This document shows positions 28,068 to 38,914 of a DNA stretch of 64,000 nucleotides, piece after piece. The translations under genes were made by a program, and so were the position numbers. Where the stretch lies: contig JAUVJI010000001.1 in assembly GCA_030596605.1 (NCBI GenBank), forward strand, positions 1 to 64,000, written 5' to 3'. The notes under the pieces are model-generated. The model had not been told where the DNA came from. It was given only the letters and a program-made list of their open reading frames with translations, and searched no databases. The number at the start of each line of letters is the position of its first letter. Position 1 is the stretch's first letter. The stretch comes from Bacteroidales bacterium. Its GTDB lineage: Bacteria > Bacteroidota > Bacteroidia > Bacteroidales > JAADJA01.

Positions 28068-30461
28068 TTGTATCTTCGCTTCATGCATCTGGCCAAAAAT
28101 AAAATCCTTTGTTACCAATTCCTTTTCTTTTTTTTAGTTTCAGTTTTCTCTGTATCAGGACAAGACGATTTTATGCAAACCATAAAAGGAATAGTTGTAG
28201 ACAAAAACTCACAATCGTCTTTACCCGGAGCGAATATTATTCTTTTAAATTCGGATCCCCTGGTTGGAACTGTTACTGACTTAAATGGTGAATTTCTTAT
28301 TAATAATGTACCCATCGGAAGACAAGGATTAAAAGTGAGTTTTGTTGGATTTCAAACTTTGGAGTTAACAAATCTTATAATTTCAAGTGCGAAAGAGTTT
28401 TTTATTAAAGTTGAATTAGAGGAAAATATCATTTCTGCCAAAGAAGTCACTATTATCGCTAAAAACCAAAAAGATCAGCCTTTAAATCCAATGGCATTGG
28501 TGAGCGCCAGGTCATTTACAGTAGAAGAAACCAACAAATATGCCGGTAGTTATGGCGACCCTGCACGAATGGTTGCCAATTATGCCGGTGTGGTATCAAC
28601 CCGCGATAATAGAAACGATATTGTAATTCGCGGTAATTCATCCATGGGATTACAATACCGCCTTGATGGAATTGAAATTGCAAATCCAAATCATTTCAGT
28701 GCTTTGGCAACAACCGGAGGACCGGTAACAGTATTAAATACGAACCTTCTGGCAAATTCTGATTTTCTTACCGGAGCTTTTCCTGCTGAGTATGGAAATG
28801 CGTTGGCCGGTGTATTTGATCTCAAATTACGAAATGGCAATACAGATAAAAGGGAATATTGGGCACAACTGGGATTTAATGGTTTGGAAGTGGGTACTGA
28901 AGGGCCTATCTCGAAAAAATCGGGATCTTCTTACCTCGCGGCCTACAGGTATTCTTTTATCGATATACTGGAACGATTAGGAGTTAATTTTAAAGAAACT
29001 GCCCAGTACCAGGACCTGACTTTTAAGGTAAATTTCCCAACGAAAAAAATGGGTAGCTTTAGTATATTTGGTATTGGTGGTATCAGTGAGATTAAAATCC
29101 TGGACTCCAAACTTGATCAAAGCGAATGGACTTTCCCTACACATGGTGAAGATGTAAATACGGGTTCTTCTATCGGAACATTTGGAGTATCAAACCATTA
29201 TTTTATAAATGAAACTACCAGGTTGAAAACATCTATTTCTATTGTTGGATCTATAGTCGATACAAGAATCGATACTTTCAGTGTCAGCGATCCGGATCAT
29301 TTTTTATGGGCAGGGGAAAGATCATCGGAAATCAAGTATGCTATATCCACCTCGCTGAACAAAAAGATAGATATTAAGAACAGCATGAGTGTTGGTTTTT
29401 TTTATGATCTATATGATATAAATTATGCCGACAGCAGTTTTCACCATGGCGACTACAGAATTGATACCGATACCAGGAAAATGTTCAGTCTTTTGAGGGG
29501 TTATGCGCAGTGGCAGCATAAATTCAGTAATTTATTTGAGACTTATCTTGGATTCCATTATCAGTATCTTTTCCTGAATTCAACAAGTTCACTCGAACCA
29601 CGGGCCGGCTTGAAATGGAATATTAATACCGACCAAACCATAAATTTTGGAATCGGGCTGCATAGCCAGATGCAACCCCGGATGATGTATTTTGTGCAGT
29701 CAGTCAATCCTGAAGGAGAATATGAATTGAATAATTTGAATATGGGATTATCAAAGAGTTTGCACGTGATACTCGGCTACAACTGTTTGATTTCCGAATA
29801 CCTGAGGTTTAAAGCGGAAGCCTACTACCAGTATCTCTACAATATTCCTGTTAGCAAGGATATTCCACAATATTCTATTCTGAATGAGGGAACTGAGTAT
29901 TATGTTGACCGGCAAACCAATTTAGTGAACAAGGGAACCGGGAACAATTACGGTATTGAGTTGACTTTTGAAAAGTTCATCCATAAAAATTACTTTTTCC
30001 TGTTTACGACTTCATTATTTGAATCTGACTATAAAGGCTATGATGGTATTAACAGAAGCACATCTTTCAACGGGAATTATGTTTTGAATGCTGTTGGAGG
30101 TTATGAACTTCCGCTTGGTAAGAAAAAATCCAGGGTGTTAATTTTTGGTTTAAGGTTTACGTGGGCAGGGGGCAGGCCTTATGTTCCGTATGACCAAAAA
30201 GCAACCGGCGAACAGCATGAAGTTGTCTACAATTGGGATGATGCCTATAATCAAAGGTACGATGATTACACCAGGGCCAGTTTCAGGCTTGGAATGCGGC
30301 GAAATGAAAGAAAGTTCGGTATCGAATTTGCCATTGACTTGCAATATCGTGCTAATTATACCTATGTTTATCTTTATAGAATAGATGTTGTAACAGGAGA
30401 GATTTATAAAACCTATAAGATGGGATTTTATCCAACAGGCAATTGGAGGATTAATTTTTAA
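28068..30461 (+). CDS. TonB-dependent receptor-like outer membrane protein (start possibly 28086)
   Basis: CarboxypepD-reg domain, plug-like region (NDIVIRGNSSMGLQYRLDGIEIANPNHF), beta-barrel tail. Confidence 0.88.
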   Translation: MYLRFMHLAKNKILCYQFLFFFLVSVFSVSGQDDFMQTIKGIVVDKNSQSSLPGANIILLNSDPLVGTVTDLNGEFLINNVPIGRQGLKVSFVGFQTLELTNLIISSAKEFFIKVELEENIISAKEVTIIAKNQKDQPLNPMALVSARSFTVEETNKYAGSYGDPARMVANYAGVVSTRDNRNDIVIRGNSSMGLQYRLDGIEIANPNHFSALATTGGPVTVLNTNLLANSDFLTGAFPAEYGNALAGVFDLKLRNGNTDKREYWAQLGFNGLEVGTEGPISKKSGSSYLAAYRYSFIDILERLGVNFKETAQYQDLTFKVNFPTKKMGSFSIFGIGGISEIKILDSKLDQSEWTFPTHGEDVNTGSSIGTFGVSNHYFINETTRLKTSISIVGSIVDTRIDTFSVSDPDHFLWAGERSSEIKYAISTSLNKKIDIKNSMSVGFFYDLYDINYADSSFHHGDYRIDTDTRKMFSLLRGYAQWQHKFSNLFETYLGFHYQYLFLNSTSSLEPRAGLKWNINTDQTINFGIGLHSQMQPRMMYFVQSVNPEGEYELNNLNMGLSKSLHVILGYNCLISEYLRFKAEAYYQYLYNIPVSKDIPQYSILNEGTEYYVDRQTNLVNKGTGNNYGIELTFEKFIHKNYFFLFTTSLFESDYKGYDGINRSTSFNGNYVLNAVGGYELPLGKKKSRVLIFGLRFTWAGGRPYVPYDQKATGEQHEVVYNWDDAYNQRYDDYTRASFRLGMRRNERKFGIEFAIDLQYRANYTYVYLYRIDVVTGEIYKTYKMGFYPTGNWRINF

Positions 30462-30557
30462 TGGAATAAGCGTAGCATAATTTGAAAAGTTGATTTATTT
30501 GTTTTAGTTTTACCATCAACTTAAATTTGGCCTTAATGTTTAATTAAAAACAAAAAA

Positions 30558-30593
30558 ATGAAAAGAGTAAAATTTATTCTTGTTGGATTATAG
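30558..30593 (+). pseudogene. truncated 11-codon start of a paralogue of the 32570 gene
   Basis: MKRVKFILVGL* versus MKKVNFILIGFLLIGL at 32570, with homologous upstream DNA. Confidence 0.6.
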
Positions 30594-30683
30594 TACTATA
30601 TATTAAAGAATTAATTGAATTTGTTAAAATAAATTGCTAGTTGCTTTTTTACAGTAGTTATAAACAACAAACACAAAAAGACT

Positions 30684-31262
30684 ATGAAAAGATTAATCTT
30701 AATATCGCTTGCTTTATTCTTATTATTTGAAATTGGGAATGGCCAGTGTAAACTCAATAAAGGGAAATATAGTTCTAAACGGTTTACAAAATCAGACTCA
30801 AAACCATTCCAAATTGTACTCCATTCTATACCTTCTAGATTATTTCTCCAAGGAAATGGTTATTCTTATTATTTTTGTAAATCATCAGAGGATAGCATTT
30901 ATTTAGGTTTAGGAATAGGAACTAATTGGGAGAAATTCGAAATACATAAAACAAATCCAGTTATTTTTAAGTTCGATGATGAAGCAATAATGACGATATA
31001 CCCTAATGGTAATTATACTGGTAAAATGCGTCCTACTAGTTTTTCAATTTTGGCTTACTACAATATAAATATTGAGCAACTTAATGAATTTGCAAATAAG
31101 TTAATTACTAATGTGCAAATATATATTTTTGATGATGATAAGAAAAATACTAAGATCTCATGGAATGATGATGGAACAGTTTATTATAATTTAGATAAAT
31201 TAAAAACTAAAAAGACAGCAAAGTTTAAAAAAGTTGCTAGATGCATGCTGAATCAAAAATAA
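30684..31262 (+). CDS. hypothetical secreted protein
   Basis: Signal peptide MKRLILISLALFLLFEIGNGQ. Confidence 0.6.
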   Translation: MKRLILISLALFLLFEIGNGQCKLNKGKYSSKRFTKSDSKPFQIVLHSIPSRLFLQGNGYSYYFCKSSEDSIYLGLGIGTNWEKFEIHKTNPVIFKFDDEAIMTIYPNGNYTGKMRPTSFSILAYYNINIEQLNEFANKLITNVQIYIFDDDKKNTKISWNDDGTVYYNLDKLKTKKTAKFKKVARCMLNQK

Positions 31263-31364
31263 TAAGTACCACAGACCCATGAATATCCAGAATGCTTTAT
31301 GAGTCATTGTCTTGGAAAGTTAATAAATGTAATATCTTTGTCTAATATTTTAAATTTACAAGTC

Positions 31365-31841
31365 TCATTTTACATTCAAAGCTTCTTTAATATCAGGGTC
31401 GTCTAATAATAAATCAATCTTCTCTTTAAATTTCTCATTTACAATCTTTTGTACTTTTTTGATTGAGCCTGCCAGACTTTTCTTTAAATTAGGGTCTATT
31501 CCTTCAGTACTATTTGATGCAAGTAATTCTCCAATATTGTTAAATACCTCAATTGAAAGAACCCAGATTACCTCTGTCCCATAAAGCGCTCCATTTGGTT
31601 TTGAGTCACTTCTTCACTTTGTTACTGTAAATAAAAGCAAACGATCACTTTGCGAATCAATAAGGTTATTAAGTATTTTTTGCTTTGAATCAGAGTATGT
31701 AGTTTGTATAATTTTAGCTCGATTACTTGATTCGTTTAAAGAATTTTTAATGACAACTGAAAAGTCATCAGAAAAGTTATTACCACTTTTAGTTCCAATG
31801 GGATATTTTACAATTTGCTCTACTTTAATTGAACAATTCAA
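31365..31841 (-). pseudogene. hypothetical gene interrupted by one in-frame TGA
   Basis: Same frame continues after FTVTK* as RSDSKPNGALYGTEVIWVLSIEVFNNIGELLASN...EALNVK*. Confidence 0.6.
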
Positions 31842-32243
31842 ACTTACTAATTTTTTACAAACGAATTTTAATGTTTTTTATAATTGGTTAAATACCAATT
31901 TGAAAACTGTAACCAAGAGATTTTAAAATTACAAACTACCTTATTTATTTGCTGTAGGTCATCAAGCTAAAGCGAAATAATTTAGGATAAAGTTAAGTAA
32001 AATTAATTTGTTGCACTTACTAATTGAATTTTCATAGTTCTTATTATAAAATCTTCTATAGCATAACTATACCTACCTTTGAAACATTATTCTTTAGCTT
32101 ATTAATAATTTAACGCCTTACTGCCCCGAATTAAACATTACTGAGAAAATTTGATAATATTTATGCACTTATTATTCTAGTTTAGTAGATTGTCCAAGTC
32201 ATGTTAACCCACATATCTGCTCTTGAAAACTTGAACCATTGGG

Positions 32244-32473
32244 GATTGGGAAAATGCCTACAATGTAAGATACGATGATTATACAAGGGCAAGCTTTCGG
32301 TTTGAATGCGTCGAAATTTTAAAAAAATCAGTATTGAAACTACTATTGATATTCAATACCGTGCTAATTACACCTATGTTTATCTTTACAGGATAGATGT
32401 TGTAACAGGAGATATTTATAAAACCTATAAGATGGGATTTTATCCAACAGGCAATTGGAGGATCAATTTTTAA
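32244..32473 (+). pseudogene. remnant of C-terminus of a second TonB-receptor copy
   Basis: DNA closely matches 30233-30461 (IQYRANYTYVYLYRIDVVTGDIYKTYKMGFYPTGNWRINF*), with a frameshift. Confidence 0.8.
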
Positions 32474-32569
32474 TGGAATAAGCATAATATAATTTGAAAA
32501 GTTGATTTATTTGTTTTAGTTTTACCATCAGCTTAGAGATAACCTTATTGTTTAATTAAATAAAAAAAA

Positions 32570-33190
32570 ATGAAAAAAGTAAATTTTATCTTAATCGGAT
32601 TTCTGTTAATCGGTTTATCCGCAATGACATCAGCACAGAAAATTAAATTGATATCTGGCTCATGTGACTTTATGAAAGGAATAAGTGAACTTAACTTGGA
32701 GTATGATTACAGTGATTTTGGAGTTGGGAAATTTGTGGATGAGGATGATTATGTTGCAAAAAAGAAGAAAGAGTATAATGAAGATGAGCCGGGTATGGGT
32801 GATACATGGGAAAAATCCTGGATTGCTGACAGAGAAGAAAGATATGAAGTACGATTTGAAGAAGAAATGAATAACCAGTTCAAGAAAAGAAAAGTAGCTA
32901 TTAAGGCCGGCAAAAATTTAGATGCCCAATACACTTTAATATTTAAAACAACTTTTACAGAACCTGGATATAATATATATATATCAAGACAAAATGCATA
33001 CATTGATGCAGATGTGATTATTGTTGAATCATCCAATCCGGATAATGTTTTAGCCAAAATAACCATTGATAATTCCCCGGGCCGCGCTGCTAGCGGCTAT
33101 GATTTTGATACAGGTCTTAGAATTCAGGAAGCATATGCCAAAGCAGGAAAAGAGTTGGTTTATTTTATTTGGAAAAAATTTCTTAAGTAA
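32570..33190 (+). CDS. hypothetical secreted protein
   Basis: Signal peptide; intact 206-aa ORF. Confidence 0.65.
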   Translation: MKKVNFILIGFLLIGLSAMTSAQKIKLISGSCDFMKGISELNLEYDYSDFGVGKFVDEDDYVAKKKKEYNEDEPGMGDTWEKSWIADREERYEVRFEEEMNNQFKKRKVAIKAGKNLDAQYTLIFKTTFTEPGYNIYISRQNAYIDADVIIVESSNPDNVLAKITIDNSPGRAASGYDFDTGLRIQEAYAKAGKELVYFIWKKFLK

Positions 33191-33328
33191 GATTATAGCC
33201 TAATAACATATTAAAACGGTTGTTTATATTATTAAACAACCGTTTTAATATAACTCAAACCCTATCTATTACAGCTTTAGAAACACTATAGATTTATTTT
33301 ATTTACTTTTATGTAAAATTCAAAAAAG

Positions 33329-33931
33329 ATGATAATAAATAATTTAGTATTGGGATTAATTTTTATTAATTCCTTAACACTTTTTGGACAAAACCAGGTA
33401 ACAACTAACCAGGAAAATATTGAGATATTAAATTGTGATAAATTTAAATATGGCTTGTATTATTCTTATAGTGAGTTTAAAAATAATGATCCTTCTGATA
33501 CAAATTATATTGTAAAACTTGAAAAGATGTTACCGGTAGAACAACGATATAGACATGAGAAGGATCAAAAAACCTATATTTATGATGAAAATGGAAAAGA
33601 AATAAAAATGGAAATACCATTATGGGGATTTTGTGATGGAGAAGATATTTATATTCACTATAAAGAAAGATATTGTGTGATAAATACAGTTGGTAGGTTT
33701 TGTGTATTTACAATTGAAAAGTATAAAAGAGGTAGAGATCGTTATAAAAGTATTGATTATTTTTTTGACATTAATACAGTTGAGATATTTGAGTTGAACT
33801 CAGAAAATATAACAACAAAGGTTTTATTTAATGATCCAATACTATTGCAGGAATTTAATAATGACCGAATGAAAGAGTCAATGCTCCATTGGTATGTTAA
33901 TGAGGTAAATTCGAAATATAAGAACCAGTAA
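33329..33931 (+). CDS. hypothetical secreted protein
   Basis: 200-aa ORF with N-terminal signal-like segment. Confidence 0.55.
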   Translation: MIINNLVLGLIFINSLTLFGQNQVTTNQENIEILNCDKFKYGLYYSYSEFKNNDPSDTNYIVKLEKMLPVEQRYRHEKDQKTYIYDENGKEIKMEIPLWGFCDGEDIYIHYKERYCVINTVGRFCVFTIEKYKRGRDRYKSIDYFFDINTVEIFELNSENITTKVLFNDPILLQEFNNDRMKESMLHWYVNEVNSKYKNQ

Positions 33932-33989
33932 GTCCTAAATATTAGTGATATAAAATTTAATTTTTCTGGACAAGCTTTCGACTATGAAA

Positions 33990-34024
33990 AAAAGCTCTGG
34001 GTTCTTGAACTCAGAGCTTTTTCT
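33990..34024. terminator. bidirectional intrinsic terminator
   Basis: AAAAGCTCTGGGTTCTTGAACTCAGAGCTTTTTC hairpin between convergent genes. Confidence 0.8.
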
Positions 34025-34048
34025 CTTTATTGGCTTATAGTTTAATTC

Positions 34049-34918
34049 TTATGGACAAATAATATCCTGCAGGTTTTCATCCCAGCATCTCCAGTCAGGA
34101 TCACCGAAATGAAGCTCATCACTAACCCTTCCGTTTTTAGTAGTCCTGTGCCATTCAATGTCAGTTAGATTGTCGTTATTGGCACTGTAAATATTGTAAT
34201 AGGTATCGAATGGAAGGTTATTATTGACGCCATAAAATATATACCCGCCATTTTCAGGAGCACCGGGTTTTACATTGGTGTATTTAATATCAGCCTCACC
34301 AGTGGTTATATTCCTGTTCCATTCAATCTGTAGAAACTCATTCGGGTTATTTGGATTTTCATTCAAGTGCCATTCACCTGCTGTATTGGTTGAATTGGAG
34401 GTTCCATGAAACCACAGGAAGTCATTATACACATTTGTTTTCGAAATATACATTTCCCATTTTAATCCATCTGCATCAAGGGAACCTCTCAATTCGGCCA
34501 GATGAATTGCTCCACCGGCAACGAAATTATATGACCACACCCAGGCGTTGAGACCAGGATCCCATACTCCCTGGTGATTGAATGATTCATAGAATGCAGC
34601 TACAGGTACTACCAGGGTTATAGTAAGTACGGCATTCCAAACAGCTACATTAGTTGCAGCCCACCACCAATTTTGGTAGGTATATGCATACCCGCCTTTA
34701 AGTTTAGTTGTATCATTGTCCGGGAAATCCGAAAAATCCATTACAAATGAAGATGTCGGTGGCAATTCGGGCGCAGGCGCCGGATCTACATTGTTTTCGT
34801 CATCCTTATTACATCCTGTTGGGATAATTGCAATAATTAGGAGAATTACAAGAGAATAACGCTTTAGCTGACTGAATAAAAGATTTTTTGTTTTCATAAC
34901 ATGTTTATTTAATTTCAA
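34049..34918 (-). CDS. hypothetical lipoprotein (likely start 34900)
   Basis: Lipobox-like IIPTGC. Confidence 0.6.
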   Translation of the reverse strand: MKLNKHVMKTKNLLFSQLKRYSLVILLIIAIIPTGCNKDDENNVDPAPAPELPPTSSFVMDFSDFPDNDTTKLKGGYAYTYQNWWWAATNVAVWNAVLTITLVVPVAAFYESFNHQGVWDPGLNAWVWSYNFVAGGAIHLAELRGSLDADGLKWEMYISKTNVYNDFLWFHGTSNSTNTAGEWHLNENPNNPNEFLQIEWNRNITTGEADIKYTNVKPGAPENGGYIFYGVNNNLPFDTYYNIYSANNDNLTDIEWHRTTKNGRVSDELHFGDPDWRCWDENLQDIICP

Positions 34919-35219
34919 ATTTGAATTATTTATGGATAATCTTAAGTTTATGTTTCTGTTTTACGGTCATCTTGTTTGCAGTGTTTGATATAAATACACT
35001 TATTAAGCAAAATACCCCTATGAATTATTTTAAAAAATTGAAAAAACCGGATACATGAACTTGGATGCTTTGGATATCAATAGAAAAGGTAAGTTGGATT
35101 TATCGAAACAAGAATTTTCCCATTATTCCAGCTTTCCACTATTCCTAATTATTTTTCTAAATATAGCTTTTTAAGGGTACAATTCATATCCATCATAGAG
35201 GATAGGTTTTTAACGGAAG

Positions 35220-38216
35220 TTATTCTTCTATTTCTTCCCCGTTTTCATCGAAACGTTTAATTTTTACCTTTCTTTTCTTCTCTAGTATATGGAAGGTGAT
35301 AAACAGGTTATCTACCTGTCCGGTAAGATCAACTTTGTAATTATTTTGTACTAAATAATACCTGCCGTTCAGGATGTTTTCATCTAACGAAATGGTATAT
35401 TCACCAAAGGGGAGGTAAAACTCAAATCCACCATCCGAACCGGTGAGTGTATTGAAAGTATGTCCGTTAGTTGCAGAGATTTTTATTCCTGAAATATCTA
35501 ATTTTTTATCCTCCATTGGTTTTAAATCCTCCTGATCGATATATACACTTCCATATATCTTAACACCTTTTACAAAAGGAATGTTAATTAGTTCGTCCTT
35601 AAATATTTTTAATGAATCCGTGGTAATAGGAAACCATCCTTTTAAGTTCTCAAGCGAAAGAACCGAATATTCAAAGTTTCCCGGATTAGCATTATTTAAA
35701 GAAGCCCTTCCGTTACTTTTCGTAATGATGCTCCAGTCACCTACACGGATCACAATATTTCCTAATCCCGGTTCATCTTCATCCTGCACATTATTTCCAT
35801 TCAGATCATAAAATGCCACAAATCCCATATTTGCATACTCATTATAAGTAGTTGGAATAGGAATGCCAAAATCTTTTTTTACACCCACACTTACAAGGAA
35901 GTTGTCGTGTGAATAACGCTGGAATTCCCAATCCTGGTCAGCTATATATGAGGGCATGTCATTATAATTGGTCGAAAACTTGGATGTATAGAAAGTATAA
36001 GCCGGGTTTATACTTATCCTCCAACCCGAATTCGTGAAATAATACAGTTCCGGACTTATGTTGATAGAGTGATGGTTATACATATTGGTGTACCCATAAC
36101 TCACCATCGACTGCAAAACCAGGTGCCTGTTCTTAAATAAATATTGATGGATAATGGAGACTCTTATATTTTGCGGTATGATGTTATTTTGCTCCTTAAA
36201 GTGCACCATGGCCGGTGAATATGGGCCATAGTTGTAAAATCCTGTGAAACTGAAATTATGATACCTGATCATGGTATTTAGCTTGCAAACAAATTGATCT
36301 TTACTTCCTGGCTCATTTACAATTTTACTCATCCCCAGGGTTGAAGTAAACGACATTTGTAAGTTTCGTGTTATATCATAATTACTGTAGGCTAAATTAA
36401 TTCCCCTAACATGAAAATTATAACCGTAATTACTTCTGATATCATAAAAAATTCCCGGTTTCAGGTTAGGTAGGTACCTGGCCGAATGAAGATTTAATGA
36501 ATTGAAGAAATAGTAGTTTTTATCAAATCCGGGAATATAATTATAATGATCCGGATCATATTGGTAGTGATTGTAATTATTGATCATTGAAAGCTCAAAA
36601 TCTTTTGTTATACTAACCCGCGACCGGTGATTGACAAACCATCTTTCAAATCCATACGACCCAAAACCTTTGGATGTATATGATCCCCTGAGATTCAATT
36701 TCCATCTTCTTTCGAAAAAATTGCTGGTATAACCGGCTCCAACAAGATAACCTTGCTTATTGAACCTATTATTTGGATCAGCATAATGCTGCCGATTGCT
36801 TAAAGCGCCCATAAATGTAATAGTATGCTTTTGCTGGAGTCTTAGCTTGGGCGCTACAGAAATCACATCCGTAATAATATCAGCGGCATAATGATGACTA
36901 TGCGAGTATTGCGTTAGATTCGTGAAATTATCTAATTCCAACCTGTGATGAAGCCCCCAGGATTCAAGTCTTGGTTTTTCAAAAATATAAGGTGACCTGA
37001 CATAATATCCTCCTCCCCATTGGTTCGGAAGGAACTTTATCTCACCCTTTACCCCTTTACCGCTACTTTGAACTCCAATAGCTCCACCATTAACATTACC
37101 TATTTGAAAGCTTTTATTATCATCAAAATAACCTATATACCATGGGATATTTTTAATGTAATTATCACCATAGAAATTTGATTGTGATGAAAAATACATG
37201 CTTGTATTGTAGAATAGATTTCCGCCATTGTTAAAATTCTTTTGACCACGCAGGTGCAAGCTTGAAAATACAACGTCATCCAGCAGGTTTGTTACCCGAA
37301 GGTAGGCCGACAATGGAAGTACATCACTACCATAAGGATTGACCTTTTTATCGCTCTGGAGTTTGATGAAATCAACTTTTGTATTTCGGCTTGTATTGCT
37401 GTGATTAAATCTTCGGGGTTCTTCCGAGTGAAAGAATAAACTGAAATGTTTTTCTTCGTTGAGGGATTCGGGATTGTAATTTTCAATGTCAATGTTTTTA
37501 AAATTTCTCTGGCCTTCTGTATATTTAACTTTGTAAGAGAGTGTTGTGTCTTCTTGCGGTTCTAACGAAAAATCCCATTTATTCATTTTTGTTGCTTTCT
37601 CATTTGAGTCCATAACAATGAGACTGCTCTTGATGTTGGACATGGTCATCAACAGGTCTTGTTTCTCATTGCCGGTGTTGATAAGGCTTAGGTCGAATCC
37701 AGCTGTATTTTCGTCATTTTTAAAATAAATCCTTTGATCAGGGTTGGCTATCATTTCCCATTGACTTATTCGTTCAGTTGAGGCAAAAAAGTATGCACCT
37801 GCAATTTGTTCCCTGTTTTCGTTTTCGATAAATGCATTGATGTAATATTTGGTATCTCCTTTCATCATTGCTTCCGGAATAATTCTAACAGGAATAAATA
37901 TCGAGTCATTATCAGGAATTACATACATTCGGTCAGAAATGAATAGAGTTTTCCAAAGAGGCGGATAATTCAAACTTACAAATACTTTCAGGGAATCACT
38001 GCTGATATTTATTATTCTTAAAACGTTTGAAATGATTTCCCCTTTATTTATTTCAGTTTCTTCATTTACAAAGGATATCTCGATGGAATGGGTTGTTGCA
38101 CCTTTAATAAAGAATGTATTTACTTGTGTATATGAAGAATGGCTGAATGAAAGCAGACACATTAGGCTTATAAAGGCTGGAAATATCTTATTAATATGTA
38201 GTTTGCAAATATTCAT
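35220..38216 (-). CDS. large outer-membrane usher-like protein with C-terminal Ig/SdrD-B-like domains
   Basis: Signal peptide; N-terminal Ig-like domain; long Tyr/Asn-rich beta-barrel-like region; MGFVAFYDLNGNNVQDEDEPGLGNIVIRVG and GSVYIDQEDL...GFEFYLPFGEYTISL. Confidence 0.55.
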   Translation of the reverse strand: MNICKLHINKIFPAFISLMCLLSFSHSSYTQVNTFFIKGATTHSIEISFVNEETEINKGEIISNVLRIINISSDSLKVFVSLNYPPLWKTLFISDRMYVIPDNDSIFIPVRIIPEAMMKGDTKYYINAFIENENREQIAGAYFFASTERISQWEMIANPDQRIYFKNDENTAGFDLSLINTGNEKQDLLMTMSNIKSSLIVMDSNEKATKMNKWDFSLEPQEDTTLSYKVKYTEGQRNFKNIDIENYNPESLNEEKHFSLFFHSEEPRRFNHSNTSRNTKVDFIKLQSDKKVNPYGSDVLPLSAYLRVTNLLDDVVFSSLHLRGQKNFNNGGNLFYNTSMYFSSQSNFYGDNYIKNIPWYIGYFDDNKSFQIGNVNGGAIGVQSSGKGVKGEIKFLPNQWGGGYYVRSPYIFEKPRLESWGLHHRLELDNFTNLTQYSHSHHYAADIITDVISVAPKLRLQQKHTITFMGALSNRQHYADPNNRFNKQGYLVGAGYTSNFFERRWKLNLRGSYTSKGFGSYGFERWFVNHRSRVSITKDFELSMINNYNHYQYDPDHYNYIPGFDKNYYFFNSLNLHSARYLPNLKPGIFYDIRSNYGYNFHVRGINLAYSNYDITRNLQMSFTSTLGMSKIVNEPGSKDQFVCKLNTMIRYHNFSFTGFYNYGPYSPAMVHFKEQNNIIPQNIRVSIIHQYLFKNRHLVLQSMVSYGYTNMYNHHSINISPELYYFTNSGWRISINPAYTFYTSKFSTNYNDMPSYIADQDWEFQRYSHDNFLVSVGVKKDFGIPIPTTYNEYANMGFVAFYDLNGNNVQDEDEPGLGNIVIRVGDWSIITKSNGRASLNNANPGNFEYSVLSLENLKGWFPITTDSLKIFKDELINIPFVKGVKIYGSVYIDQEDLKPMEDKKLDISGIKISATNGHTFNTLTGSDGGFEFYLPFGEYTISLDENILNGRYYLVQNNYKVDLTGQVDNLFITFHILEKKRKVKIKRFDENGEEIEE

Positions 38217-38224
38217 TCGAAATT

Positions 38225-38854
38225 TTATGGTACTTCAACCAATGCAAATTTTACCTGTAACTGATAAATCCCGGGATCAAAACCGAAGCTTGGTACAATC
38301 CTGAAGTCAATCTGAAAATGGAATTCATCATAATTCATCATATAATTACCGGGGCCATTCACATTTTTTTGGCATGATCCGGCATTAACACGAATACCCG
38401 TGTTTTCAATAATTTCAATAAAATCGCCTGTTTCTGTGAAAGTTTGGTATATTCCGTCGATGGGTGAAGTATTACAAATATTGGTCACCCTTACTTCCAG
38501 AATATCAATTTTAGCCGGGCTGGAACTTCCGGCTCCATAGGTTGATAATGTTTCCCAGTGTGTAGCCCCCGTCCCTGATGAAGGATGATTTTCTACCGTC
38601 ATGGTGAGCATCCATTTACATCCAGGATTTGGCGGCGCCTGGTCATCAACTTTTACATTTACTTTAGCCGTTCCGTGATAGGTAATACCGGCGATGTATT
38701 TACTGAATGAATCAAATACATAATCAACCTGTTCGCTGGTATTTGGAACAATCTCAACATCAGCACAAACAATTTGTGCCTTTACTTCAAGTATCCAGAT
38801 CATAAAAATTATGACCAGAAGTCCGTTACCTATTTTTATGTTTTTGTAATTCAC
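38225..38854 (-). CDS. secreted fibre-subunit-like protein 2
   Basis: Signal peptide; shares VFDSFSKYIAGITYHGTAKVNVK...GIYQLQVKFALVEVP layout with the 38915 protein. Confidence 0.5.
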   Translation of the reverse strand: MNYKNIKIGNGLLVIIFMIWILEVKAQIVCADVEIVPNTSEQVDYVFDSFSKYIAGITYHGTAKVNVKVDDQAPPNPGCKWMLTMTVENHPSSGTGATHWETLSTYGAGSSSPAKIDILEVRVTNICNTSPIDGIYQTFTETGDFIEIIENTGIRVNAGSCQKNVNGPGNYMMNYDEFHFQIDFRIVPSFGFDPGIYQLQVKFALVEVP

Positions 38855-38914
38855 TTATCTGTTAATTTTTTTAAAAACAGGGACGATGAAAAGACACCGT
38901 CCCCGTTTATAATT

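Noticed and set aside
31612-31616. Selenocysteine at the in-frame TGA
   Set aside because: No SECIS-like context seen, the gene is in a decaying region and selenoproteins are not expected; nonsense mutation is simpler.
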